Assembly: GCA_040394475.1 (NCBI GenBank)
Contig: JBEBSD010000075.1
Coordinates: forward strand, 1 to 30,282
Origin: JBEBSD01 sp040394475
GTDB lineage: Bacteria; Bacteroidota; Bacteroidia; Cytophagales; Spirosomataceae
DNA: 30,282 nucleotides
Reading direction: 5' to 3'
Position numbers and translations under genes: made by a program. The notes under the pieces were generated by a model. It was not told the DNA's origin. It saw only the letters and a list, made by a program, of their open reading frames with translations, and did no database searches. Shown piece after piece: positions 17,919-24,639 of the stretch (positions are counted from its first letter, which is position 1; each line of letters starts with the position of its first letter).

Positions 17919-18776
17919 CTAATCGAGGTTTTTACTCCGGAAAGTTAAAGCGCTCATTCCTGTAACTTTGGTAAACAATCTTGAAAAATAGGGGTAATCA
18001 TCATACCCTAACTCAGCTGCAATTTCTTTTACCGATTTACCGGAATGATAAAGTAACCGTTTTGCTTCTAAGATAATACGCTGCTGTATATGATGCGAAA
18101 CAGAATAGCCGGTTGTATTTTTGACACATTCGTTCAGGTAAGGGCCCGAGATATGTAGTTTTTGGGCGTATGCTGCCGGCTTTTTTGCCGTGGTAAAATT
18201 AAGCTCCAATAGTGACTTGAAAGCTTTGGTAATAATTTCGAACCGTGAAAGACTGTCCGTTGGTTTAGATTGGACCAGATACTGTGAAATAATTAACCCG
18301 ACAACTATATTGCAACTCCCTTTTAGTAACGTTTGATATAATTTTTCATGTTTCTTTTCGGAAATTTTTATGCAAAGAGATACGGCTTCGAAAATAATGA
18401 AAAACGTTTCTTTCGTTAGCGCCAGGGGCCCTGCCGGCGCAATATCTTCCAGTAGTTTCAGATATTCAGGATTCAGACTTTCATTATTGATTGCCAGAAA
18501 GCTGGCAGTAACATTTTCAAATTCCCCGACACGATGTACCTGATTGGCGTGAATGTAGACAACAGACGACGGTCCTATTTTGTACTTTCTAAAATCGATT
18601 TCAATGGGTATTGTTCCTTTTTCAAGTAAGAAAAACAAATGATAATCGTCCCGGTGCGACTGCTCTGCTCCCTCGAAAGTATGTAAATCTTTAATCGATG
18701 CTCTTCCAATGGCAATACCTGCGCCGAACTTATCGGCCATAGTATTTACAGGTATGGATTTTGCTTTTCCAGGCAT
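17919..18776 (-). CDS. AraC family transcriptional regulator
   Basis: A 285-aa protein with an N-terminal cupin-like sensing domain (HRDDYHLFFLLEKGTIPIEI ... VVYIHANQVHRVGEF, about residues 40-95). A helical linker follows, then a C-terminal AraC/XylS double HTH (about 185-283). The first HTH is YAQKLHISGPYLNECVKNTT. The second carries the hallmark KSVKEIAAELGYDDYPYFS, RLFTKVTGMSALTFR. It probably activates or represses the SIP gene lying directly downstream on the same strand; AraC-type regulators adjacent to SIP or siderophore genes are common, but the link is by context only. A TAnnTTTG promoter element sits about 38 bp upstream of the start. Confidence 0.9.
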   Translation of the reverse strand: MPGKAKSIPVNTMADKFGAGIAIGRASIKDLHTFEGAEQSHRDDYHLFFLLEKGTIPIEIDFRKYKIGPSSVVYIHANQVHRVGEFENVTASFLAINNESLNPEYLKLLEDIAPAGPLALTKETFFIIFEAVSLCIKISEKKHEKLYQTLLKGSCNIVVGLIISQYLVQSKPTDSLSRFEIITKAFKSLLELNFTTAKKPAAYAQKLHISGPYLNECVKNTTGYSVSHHIQQRIILEAKRLLYHSGKSVKEIAAELGYDDYPYFSRLFTKVTGMSALTFRSKNLD

Positions 18777-18813
18777 CGTCTTTTCAGTTCACCTTTTTTA
18801 ACGTTTTTCGTCG

Positions 18814-18821
18814 CAAATTTA
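18814..18821 (-). promoter_or_regulatory. Bacteroidota -7 element (TAAATTTG) for the AraC gene
   Basis: On the minus strand TAAATTTG matches the Bacteroidota primary sigma -7 consensus TAnnTTTG exactly, 37 bp ahead of the AraC start codon. A good -33 TTTG at the right spacing is not evident; the upstream sequence there is GC-rich and belongs near palindromic repeat A. Confidence 0.45.
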
Positions 18822-18852
18822 CAAAACTTTTTTCCGCCCCGCTGTCGGGAAG

Positions 18853-19016
18853 CCGTCCTCACGCCTTAGACGACGGGAGGACGAAATCAGGTCTCATACC
18901 TGCGTAATCAGCGACGCTGCGCACAATTTGGTTCGCGGGTCTGAGACCCGCAATCACGCTTTCACTGTCAGCGTGACCCGGTCAGCGTGACCCGGTCCAA
19001 AGACGGGAAAGAGCGG
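18853..19016. repeat. Palindromic repeat element, copy A (two 14-bp units)
   Basis: This is one of three related intergenic elements (see 19690 and 21451). It contains the hairpin-prone AGGTCtcatACCTGC-like stem and GCGGGTCtgaGACCCGC. Between them are conserved spacers (GTAATCAGCGACG; GGTTCGCGGG). After that come CACGCTTTCACTGTC and two tandem 14-mers GTCAGCGTGACCCG (18967-18980 and 18981-18994), then an end reading AGACGGGAAAGAGCGG. It lies 48 bp beyond the stop of the GNAT gene at 19065, that is, in that gene's 3' region. The left outer arm is partly degenerate relative to copies B and C. Confidence 0.85.
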
Positions 19017-19064
19017 AGAGCTTGGGAGCGGGGCGGGCGCATTTTCTCTGCTGCGAAACCTTTG

Positions 19065-19613
19065 TCAGCGGTTCGGGTTTCTGCTTTCGAATTCCTTACT
19101 GCCGATTTTATACCAGTTATGCCTGACACCTTCAAAGTCAAATGTTTCAACGTGCGTTAGCCCGACTTTCTTCAATAGTTTGTTGGAAGCCATATTTTCA
19201 CAGTCTGCCATAGCATAAACCTGGTTTGCTTTAAGGGTGTCAAAAGCGTATGCCAACGACGCGACAGAAGCTTCTGTCGCAATTCCTTGTCCCCAATATC
19301 TTCTGATTAGCCTGTAACCGAGGTCGTAATAGTTTTTATGATTGTTTCTTGGTTCAGTTACAAACTCCAGCCCGGCCCAGCCTATGAAATCGGCTGTGTT
19401 TTTATCGATAACTGCCCACCGTCCAATGTCGTAGTCTGTATAGTGCTGTCTGACGAAATTTATAATGCTTAGCGTCTGCTCTTTGCTTGTTATTGTTTTG
19501 TTTCCTAAATATCGATGAACTTCCGGGTCAGAATGAAGTTCAAACATTCCGTCAACGTCTGTCGGAAGTATTTCTCTTAAAAGTAGTCTTTCTGTCTCGG
19601 CGAATATTTTCAT
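19065..19613 (-). CDS. GNAT family N-acetyltransferase (RimJ/RimL type)
   Basis: A 182-aa protein starting MKIFAETERLLLREILPTD, the usual first strand and 'R.LLR....D' of the RimJ/RimL-like Acetyltransf_3 group. The body has SDPEVHRYLG, IGRWAVIDKNTADFIGWAGL and YDLGYRLIRRYWGQGIATEA, in which RYWGQGIATEA is the acetyl-CoA pyrophosphate-binding R/Q-x-x-G-x-G/A loop. It ends VETFDFEGVRHNWYKI. Members acetylate protein N-termini or small molecules; the substrate is unknown. The gene stands alone, bracketed by palindromic repeat A on its 3' side and repeat B on its 5' side. Confidence 0.9.
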   Translation of the reverse strand: MKIFAETERLLLREILPTDVDGMFELHSDPEVHRYLGNKTITSKEQTLSIINFVRQHYTDYDIGRWAVIDKNTADFIGWAGLEFVTEPRNNHKNYYDLGYRLIRRYWGQGIATEASVASLAYAFDTLKANQVYAMADCENMASNKLLKKVGLTHVETFDFEGVRHNWYKIGSKEFESRNPNR

Positions 19614-19689
19614 CGGTCAATGTCATTTTTGCGGTGTTTCACTCTTATACCTTTTTCGATTGTTACCTAAACAGCTCCCTTATCCTCGG

Positions 19690-19836
19690 ATCCCCCTCGT
19701 CTAACCGGGTCAGGCTGACGACGGGAGGGCGAAAGCAGGTCTCAGACCTGCGTAATCAGCGACGTTGCTCGCAATTCGGTTCGCGGGTCTGAGACCCGCA
19801 GTCACGCTTTCACCGTCTAAAAACGGGAAAGAGCGA
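19690..19836. repeat. Palindromic repeat element, copy B (no complete 14-bp unit)
   Basis: It carries the same modules as copies A and C. The left arm is CGTCTAACCGGGTCAGGCTG; GACGGGAGGGCGAAAGC follows, then the perfect stem GCAGGTCtcaGACCTGC and a spacer. The second stem is GCGGGTCtgaGACCCGC, followed by GTCACGCTTTCACC and a right end GTCTAAAAACGGGAAAGAGCG. The two stems are near reverse complements of each other, so the element can fold either as two small hairpins or as one long one. It sits about 30 bp past the stop of the AlbA_2/ATPase gene and upstream of the GNAT gene. Confidence 0.85.
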
Positions 19837-19866
19837 ATGCAGCACTTGAGGAGAGTGCCTTGTTGG

Positions 19867-21336
19867 CTAATTTCTATAATTATCTTTTACTGTAATTTCC
19901 CAGTTTCCCGTTTTATCAGATCCACGTCTCTTTATCAACCCATTTTTTCGTAGAGCAGCAAGAATTTTTTCGATCGTGCTTAATGAAACGCCGAGGATAG
20001 CGGCAATTTGTTGCCGGTTTATTTCGGGCTTTAAAACCATTAATTGTAAAATATGGAGCGCTCTTTCTCCAAAACTTTCACTGACTTCGACTGCGTTGAT
20101 ATGGTAATGGTCATAAAGATACCCCGTAAATACCCCGTAAATACCCCGTAAATACCCCGTATTTTTTTCGCCCCCCAACGCTATTCTTTCCGAAATCGTC
20201 CCAAAATCATCCGGAACCGCCCCAAAAGGCTTTGCTTGCAGATTATTGAATAAGGTTACTCCAACCCCGCCATTCATTTCCGATATTTCAGGTTCAGGTA
20301 GTCCGGCTTCCTTACAGGCTTTAATAATTTTCAAAGTCCCTCGTCCCCAGGTGTCGATGTATCCGGCTTTAAAACACGCTTCAGCGATCTTGGGATTCCG
20401 CGGTCTGGAATTATGCTCAATTTTTAAATCTGCTAAACTCATTCCTAAAGGCAATCCCCCCTCATTCCAAATGGAAAGCTTGTCGTCATATACACGCAGT
20501 TGAATGGAAGCCCCCCTATAAGTTCTGTGGACCATTGCATTTAGCAGCATCTCCCGTAAAGCGTCCCGTGGGTATTTATCTTTTTCGACTCGTTGTATCC
20601 CGACAAAATCTACAGGACGAGTCAAAAACTTGTAGTTCAGCTGCACCTGAGCTTCATCCAGCATCTGGACTAAATTGCCTTCCACGATTTCCTGGAACTT
20701 GAGATCTGTTGCATCTTTTCCGAAATGTCCGATTTTCACCTGTATGTTGGGGTAAAATCGGCTGGGATCTTTGCCAAATAAAATAATTGCCGCTCTTCTT
20801 AATTTATGGCCGTCGTTGAGTTGTAACTTTTCAAGTATTTGAAAAGTGGATAAACCTTTTGTCTCCGGCATTCTACCTTTATCCTTGCTATCGTCGATAA
20901 ACTTTGCAATACTATTTTCATCTATATCCGTAATAGTTGCGCCTTCTTCAATTACGTCATCCCAGGTTTTCCCCGACTTTTTGAGTAAAAATTCATTCAA
21001 CTCCACTCCCGTAAGTTCCATTTTCGTACTACCTGAACGATAATAATACCTACCACGCAGAGAAACGGCAACAGAATAGGGGTTTACTTTAATTGAAATA
21101 TACTTGTCATCCTTATCATCCTTCAACTGCACATCGCAGATAATCCCCATGGTATTGCGAATTTTGTTGGGGATATCCTCCATCAATCTTGCATAATCCG
21201 CAAGGTGAACTACGCGGCCGCTATCATTTTTGCCAATATAAATGATGCCGCCAATTGCATTGGCAAAGCCACACACCCACTTCAGGTAGTCGTCGTGCCA
21301 GCCTTGTTTGTATTCTATGTTCTGGGTTTCCGGCAT
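19867..21336 (-). CDS. AlbA_2 (Schlafen-like) DNA-binding protein with HATPase and winged-helix domain
   Basis: A 489-aa protein. The N-terminus (MPETQNIEYKQGWHDDYLKW, then GFANAIGGIIYIGKNDSG) is the AlbA_2/Schlafen-type domain, about residues 1-125. The middle carries an ATPase of the HATPase_c_4 type: REMLLNAMVHRTYRG, VYDDKLSIWNEGGLP and GYIDTWGRGTLKII (about 265-360). The C-terminus is a winged helix (REPEAT-distal part, about 425-485) reading PEINRQQIAAILGVSLSTIE. The layout matches COG2865 regulators, thought to act as transcription factors or in stress and phage-related switches; no target is known. Codons about 391-405 contain four 11-bp tandem repeats (20120-20161) that keep frame only at this copy number. 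The gene is bracketed by palindromic elements C (5' side) and B (3' side). Confidence 0.88.
   Translation of the reverse strand: MPETQNIEYKQGWHDDYLKWVCGFANAIGGIIYIGKNDSGRVVHLADYARLMEDIPNKIRNTMGIICDVQLKDDKDDKYISIKVNPYSVAVSLRGRYYYRSGSTKMELTGVELNEFLLKKSGKTWDDVIEEGATITDIDENSIAKFIDDSKDKGRMPETKGLSTFQILEKLQLNDGHKLRRAAIILFGKDPSRFYPNIQVKIGHFGKDATDLKFQEIVEGNLVQMLDEAQVQLNYKFLTRPVDFVGIQRVEKDKYPRDALREMLLNAMVHRTYRGASIQLRVYDDKLSIWNEGGLPLGMSLADLKIEHNSRPRNPKIAEACFKAGYIDTWGRGTLKIIKACKEAGLPEPEISEMNGGVGVTLFNNLQAKPFGAVPDDFGTISERIALGGEKNTGYLRGIYGVFTGYLYDHYHINAVEVSESFGERALHILQLMVLKPEINRQQIAAILGVSLSTIEKILAALRKNGLIKRRGSDKTGNWEITVKDNYRN
20120..20161. repeat. 11-bp tandem repeat within the AlbA_2/ATPase coding sequence
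   Basis: TACCCCGTAAA repeats at 20120, 20131 and 20142, with a final 9 bases at 20153-20161: 3.8 perfect copies. Because 11 is not a multiple of 3, gain or loss of one unit would shift the frame before the winged-helix domain. The encoded residues (NTGYLRGIYGVFTGYLYD) come from reading one repeat in all three frames. Confidence 0.95.
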
Positions 21337-21450
21337 TTACTCTCCTTTTTATCAAACATAATCATTTTGCCGAAACTCACTATGGTTGCCTCCTTCAATT
21401 TCTGCTTCTCCCAAACATTCCTGACAACCAGATTATGGTACTTTACCCAG

Positions 21451-21668
21451 ATCTCCCTCGTCTGACCGGGTCACGTTGATGACGGGAGAACGAAAGCAGG
21501 TCTCGGACCTGCATAATCAGCGACGTTGCTCTCAATTCGGTTCGCGGGTCTGAGACCCGCAGTCACGCTTTCGCCGTCAGCGTGACCCGGTCAGCGTGAC
21601 CCGGTCAGCGTGACCCGGTCAGCGTGACCCGGTCAGCGTGACCCGGTCTAAAGACGGGAAAGGGCGGG
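21451..21668. repeat. Palindromic repeat element, copy C (five 14-bp units)
   Basis: This is the longest copy. Its left arm is TCTGACCGGGTCACGTTGAT, followed by GACGGGAGAACGAAAGC, and its right part is GCTTTCGCCGTCAGCGTGAC. The two are imperfect reverse complements, so the element is one large inverted repeat. Inside are GCAGGTCtcgGACCTGC and GCGGGTCtgaGACCCGC. Five perfect tandem units GTCAGCGTGACCCG start at 21576, 21590, 21604, 21618 and 21632. The right end is AGACGGGAAAGGGCGGG. It lies 39 bp past the stop of the ADP-ribosyltransferase gene and upstream of the AlbA_2/ATPase gene. Confidence 0.92.
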
Positions 21669-21707
21669 AGAGCGGATTGCTTCCAATGGCAGGCCGTCGT
21701 ACGGAAA

Positions 21708-22451
21708 TCAATTGATAATTTCTCCTTTGTTATTGGCCAGTTTTTTACGCCATTCCCGGAGTTCTTCAGGTTGCTGCCTTGCCCAGTCTGTGACTTCTCC
21801 CACTATTTTAAGTGGCGCCCGGGAACGATAGGAGCGTGTCAGGTTGCCCGGAAATTTCTTATCCGTAACGTTCGGGTCATTTTCAAAGTCCCCTGTTGGT
21901 TCAATTATATAAACACGCTCACGTCCATCACCTTTAGCTAATGATGCGGCAAGTCCTGCTCCGTTAACCAGGGCTGTAAAATAAATGTGATTCATTTTGA
22001 GTTCGGGCTCATAATTGGAGGTGCCCCCTGCTGTCAGCAAATCGCCCACCGGCAAATCCGCTTTCGTCCCGTGATAAAAGGGGCCGTTGTCAGCTATTTT
22101 TTCCGTGAATGAAAGAGCCAGCTCGCGATTCTTTGTTGCGCTGTCAACATCGCCTAAGTCCTCATGGCATTGGGCAATGGTTACATACAGCGACGGAAAA
22201 ACGCCCATAACAGCGGCATCACTGACTTTTAATGCCGACTCCAAAGCGGTTTGAAGCCATTTCAATTTATCGGGCACATTCGTTTGATGCCTAGCCACGT
22301 AATGAGCAGCCAGAAATTTCTCAAAGTCGTTTGTCGCTTCGTTCCAGGCTTGAAGAAATAGTTTGCCTGCTTCCTCTGCGTTGCCTTTTGCTTCCATGTT
22401 CATCCCTTGAAGACAACGTTTAACAATACTGTTGTTTGGGGTAAATTCCAT
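21708..22451 (-). CDS. arr: Rifampin ADP-ribosyltransferase (Arr) domain fused to helical TPR-like N-terminus
   Basis: A 247-aa protein in two parts. Residues about 1-118 are helical, with TPR-like alternation (GNAEEAGKLFLQAWNEA; SLYVTIAQCHEDLGDVDSAT). Residues about 123-230 are an Arr-type NAD+ rifampin ADP-ribosyltransferase: GPFYHGTKADLPVGDLLTAG (His127), NHIYFTALVNGAG (Tyr157), VYIIEPTGDFENDPNVTDKK and FPGNLTRSYRSRAPL, then IVGEVTDWA. These cover the expected His, Tyr and acidic positions. Arr enzymes inactivate rifamycins by ADP-ribosylating the ansa chain, and are usually about 140 aa. The extra helical region may be a regulatory or binding domain, so rifamycin may not be the only substrate. 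Element C lies just 3' of it, and a netrin-like lipoprotein gene follows upstream on the same strand with a 41-bp gap. Confidence 0.88.
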   Translation of the reverse strand: MEFTPNNSIVKRCLQGMNMEAKGNAEEAGKLFLQAWNEATNDFEKFLAAHYVARHQTNVPDKLKWLQTALESALKVSDAAVMGVFPSLYVTIAQCHEDLGDVDSATKNRELALSFTEKIADNGPFYHGTKADLPVGDLLTAGGTSNYEPELKMNHIYFTALVNGAGLAASLAKGDGRERVYIIEPTGDFENDPNVTDKKFPGNLTRSYRSRAPLKIVGEVTDWARQQPEELREWRKKLANNKGEIIN

Positions 22452-22492
22452 ATTTCAATTATTTATAGCGAATGATGCTTACTTTTCGGCCT

Positions 22493-23266
22493 TTACAGAT
22501 CCCATACACTGATAAAACTCGGGAATTTATTCTCAGCCGGATAATAGAAATACATTAAAATTATACTCGTATTATTTGGAATTCCATCCAAGTTATCTGT
22601 CCTTATTTCAATAATTTCTCGCATGCAGTTAGTCAGCTTCTCAGACAATTCCTTATTGTCAAATCCTTTAATAGTTCTGATATCCTCAATTGACAAGTCT
22701 TGATTAACGGTTAATTCATAAACAGCAAACCTGTTTCTTTCATTAAAGTTCTGCAAGTTTTCTTTGCAAGGTTCAACATCATTCGCAATTCTCAAATTAA
22801 ATTGATTGACAGCAGAAATATTGTTTCTTTTCAAGAATTCCAAAGCTTCCAATTTCAAGTTTAGCGTTTTTTTATAGTTAATATCGACGTTGGGGTACTT
22901 AACGAGGTCAAATTGGCGATCAACCTGCATACTGCCTGAACAAGACCCGAAGCTTAAAAATCCGTTATGATCTTTTGAGGCAAATATCAACCAAGTGGTG
23001 TTCTCAGACGGGAGAAAAGAGCACGAAGTATTTAACATACTTACAACTTTCAGTTTACTGATTGGGTTTCCTTTATAAACATCTATGCCCTCTATCTCGA
23101 TATCGTGATAATCTGCATTTTGGTTGTCTTGTGTGACTTTGAAAATCTTCACCGTGGCAATAAATTCTGAACGCTGATACCTATCAAGCAAAGGAATAGT
23201 TACGCAGCTGCATCCAAAGGCTCCAACAGAAATCAACATTAAAAGAGTTAATAATAGCTTTTTCAT
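22493..23266 (-). CDS. Secreted or lipid-anchored protein with netrin/TIMP-like N-terminal region
   Basis: A 257-aa protein. MKKLLLTLLMLISVGAFGCSC is a signal peptide ending in a lipobox-like AFGC, so either a lipoprotein or a secreted protein beginning with Cys. The mature start CSCVTIPLLDRYQRSEFIAT, followed by VKIFKV and later VVSMLNTSCSF, FGSCSG, resembles the Cys-x-Cys opening and OB-fold strands of netrin/TIMP-like domains, in which paired cysteines form disulfides. The C-terminal 100 residues (FAVYELTVNQDLSIEDIRTI ... SIILMYFYYPAEN) look like a separate small alpha/beta domain. Function is unknown; periplasmic location is supported by the leader and cysteines. It lies upstream of the arr-like gene on the same strand and could be co-transcribed. 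I am only moderately sure of the netrin-like call. Confidence 0.6.
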   Translation of the reverse strand: MKKLLLTLLMLISVGAFGCSCVTIPLLDRYQRSEFIATVKIFKVTQDNQNADYHDIEIEGIDVYKGNPISKLKVVSMLNTSCSFLPSENTTWLIFASKDHNGFLSFGSCSGSMQVDRQFDLVKYPNVDINYKKTLNLKLEALEFLKRNNISAVNQFNLRIANDVEPCKENLQNFNERNRFAVYELTVNQDLSIEDIRTIKGFDNKELSEKLTNCMREIIEIRTDNLDGIPNNTSIILMYFYYPAENKFPSFISVWDL

Positions 23267-23426
23267 GAAGTAGTAGTAAGATCGAATGTCGTTTACTTTC
23301 TCACATTTATCTTTAATTCGCCACGAATTAACAAATTTTAAAGTACAAAATTTTATTTAAATTCGTGCATTCGTGGCTAAATAAAATATGTTGATCGTAC
23401 ACGATCGGTAGAATCAATTTAGCATC

Positions 23427-23570
23427 TTATCTTTGATAGTGGTTCTTAAGTAAACTGGCATTAACTTTACATTTTGCCATTATCTCCATTATAATGCGGT
23501 GTAAATTCTGCATGTCGCTACCTTTGGGTTCAGGTTGAGCTGCAATATACCCGTTGATTTGTTCCTGCAT
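23427..23570 (-). pseudogene. DUF1801 family N-terminal stub (47 codons)
   Basis: The minus-strand ATG at 23568-23570 opens a frame of 47 codons reading MQEQINGYIAAQPEPKGSDM, QNLHRIIMEIMAKCKV..., ending LKNHYQR-stop at 23427. The first 33 residues match the typical N-terminus of DUF1801/YdhG-like proteins ('I..YIA..PEP....M..LH..I....P.CK'), which normally run 110-140 aa. The rest of the domain is missing, so this is a truncated stub. It begins 33 bp after the reductase gene's stop. The 23267-23426 stretch upstream of the netrin-like gene shows nothing else gene-like. Confidence 0.55.
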
Positions 23571-23602
23571 GTTCAATGTAGCGTTAGGGCTACCAAACCT
23601 TA

Positions 23603-24169
23603 TTAGCGATTCGTTGATTCCTCGCTTGTCGGCTCGTAGTAAAGAATTACAGCGCCTCCGTTAAACGTTTTAGTCTTTAAAAGCTTAAGACTTGTCCTGT
23701 CACTTATCTTTTCAAACAGCGGCAAACCTTTTCCGACTATAACAGGGTGGACACACAGCTGGAATTCGTCAATCAAATTACGGCTCAACAAGTGTATAAT
23801 CAAACTTCTGCTGCCGATAAAAATGGGCTTACCAGGTTGCTGCTTAAGTTCTGCAACCACTTCGTCAACGGTTTTGGTTGCCAATTCCGCACTGTCCCAA
23901 TCTACATTTTTCAGTTTTTGTGAAAAAACAATTTTCGGGATTTTGTTCATAGCGACGGCAAAGTCGTCCGCTGATTGTTCACCTGAAGGATTTTCTGCCA
24001 GTGGCTTCCAGTATTCCATCAGTTGATAGGTGATTCTGCCATATAGAATCGCATCCGAGTCATTTAACAATTCCATGTAATGCCGATGTATTTCTTCATC
24101 AGGCGTTATGGCTGTATGGTCGCAAAAACCATCAAGTGTCATATTGATTGCTGCAATTATCTTTCTCAT
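23603..24169 (-). CDS. Dihydrofolate reductase-fold protein (RibD C-terminal family)
   Basis: A 188-aa protein opening MRKIIAAINMTLDGFCDHTA, the standard start of the RibD_C family (PF01872) DHFR-like proteins. Next come DAILYGRITYQLMEYW (NADPH-binding region), PKIVFSQKLKNVDWDSAELA and KPIFIGSRSLIIHLLSRNLI (the Rossmann-like GS turn). It ends DEFQLCVHPVIVGKGLPLF with LLKTKTFNGGAVILYYEP. These YwjB/YyaP-like proteins are NADPH-dependent reductases of mostly unknown substrate; true trimethoprim-resistant DHFR activity is not implied. The HhH-protein gene sits 35 bp upstream on the same strand, and both probably share the promoter at 24566-24596. A short motif resembling the attC-like sequences of other gaps follows the stop. 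Confidence 0.9.
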   Translation of the reverse strand: MRKIIAAINMTLDGFCDHTAITPDEEIHRHYMELLNDSDAILYGRITYQLMEYWKPLAENPSGEQSADDFAVAMNKIPKIVFSQKLKNVDWDSAELATKTVDEVVAELKQQPGKPIFIGSRSLIIHLLSRNLIDEFQLCVHPVIVGKGLPLFEKISDRTSLKLLKTKTFNGGAVILYYEPTSEESTNR

Positions 24170-24204
24170 GGTGTTTTTTTTTCAAGTCTCAGCCCTGGTT
24201 TGTT

Positions 24205-24495
24205 TTATTTCTTGAAAGTCAATCCTTCTGCTTCCAATGCGGTTCGAAGTATTGGAAGGGAGCTTTTCCCTAAACCGTGAAATTGCATTATTTCCTTTTC
24301 CCGATAGTTTGCAAGCTGTTCCGGTGCCGTTATTCCGTTATGCTCCAATGCTCTTCTTGCGGGCGCCGCAAGTAAGGAAAGAAACCCCGCCTGCGGCTTT
24401 TTCGCCGCTTCGCAAACCGGGCAGGTTGGACAATCACTGCTTTTATAGAATTTATGTCCCTCATTACAGATCCGTGCTGTTTTTTTCGCTGCCAT
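24205..24495 (-). CDS. Zinc-ribbon plus RpoA-CTD-like helix-hairpin-helix protein
   Basis: A 96-aa protein in two parts. Residues 9-30 carry Cys10, His14 and a CPTCPVC motif (ICNEGHKFYKSSDCPTCPVC), probably a small zinc-binding knuckle. Residues about 38-95 (FLSLLAAPARRALEHNGI, then LANYREKEIMQFHGLGKSSL, ILRTALEAEGL) match the C-terminal domain of RNA polymerase alpha, with the 'HGLG.SSLP.L' HhH turn. Stand-alone RpoA-CTD-like proteins are common in Bacteroidota, and some are adjacent to DHFR-fold or DUF1801 genes. The role may be nucleic-acid binding; it is not known. It is the first gene of a likely two-gene operon with the reductase. Confidence 0.85.
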   Translation of the reverse strand: MAAKKTARICNEGHKFYKSSDCPTCPVCEAAKKPQAGFLSLLAAPARRALEHNGITAPEQLANYREKEIMQFHGLGKSSLPILRTALEAEGLTFKK

Positions 24496-24565
24496 AATTC
24501 GTTGCGTTTCTCATTGGTACTGCTTCTGATAAAACGATTTGCCATCGTACAGGACTCACCCTACA

Positions 24566-24596
24566 CAAAGGTATTTTTTACGCCAAAGTATTCCAA
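24566..24596 (-). promoter_or_regulatory. Bacteroidota promoter: TTGG-N19-TACCTTTG
   Basis: On the minus strand TTGG is followed after 19 bases by TACCTTTG, matching the -33 (TTTG-like) and -7 (TAnnTTTG) elements of Bacteroidota promoters. Transcription would start near 24560, about 65 bases before the HhH-protein ATG, and cover that gene and the reductase. Confidence 0.5.
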
Positions 24597-24639
24597 TTGC
24601 AAATCGGACATGCTTCAGGGGTATTCAGGACAATTGTAG

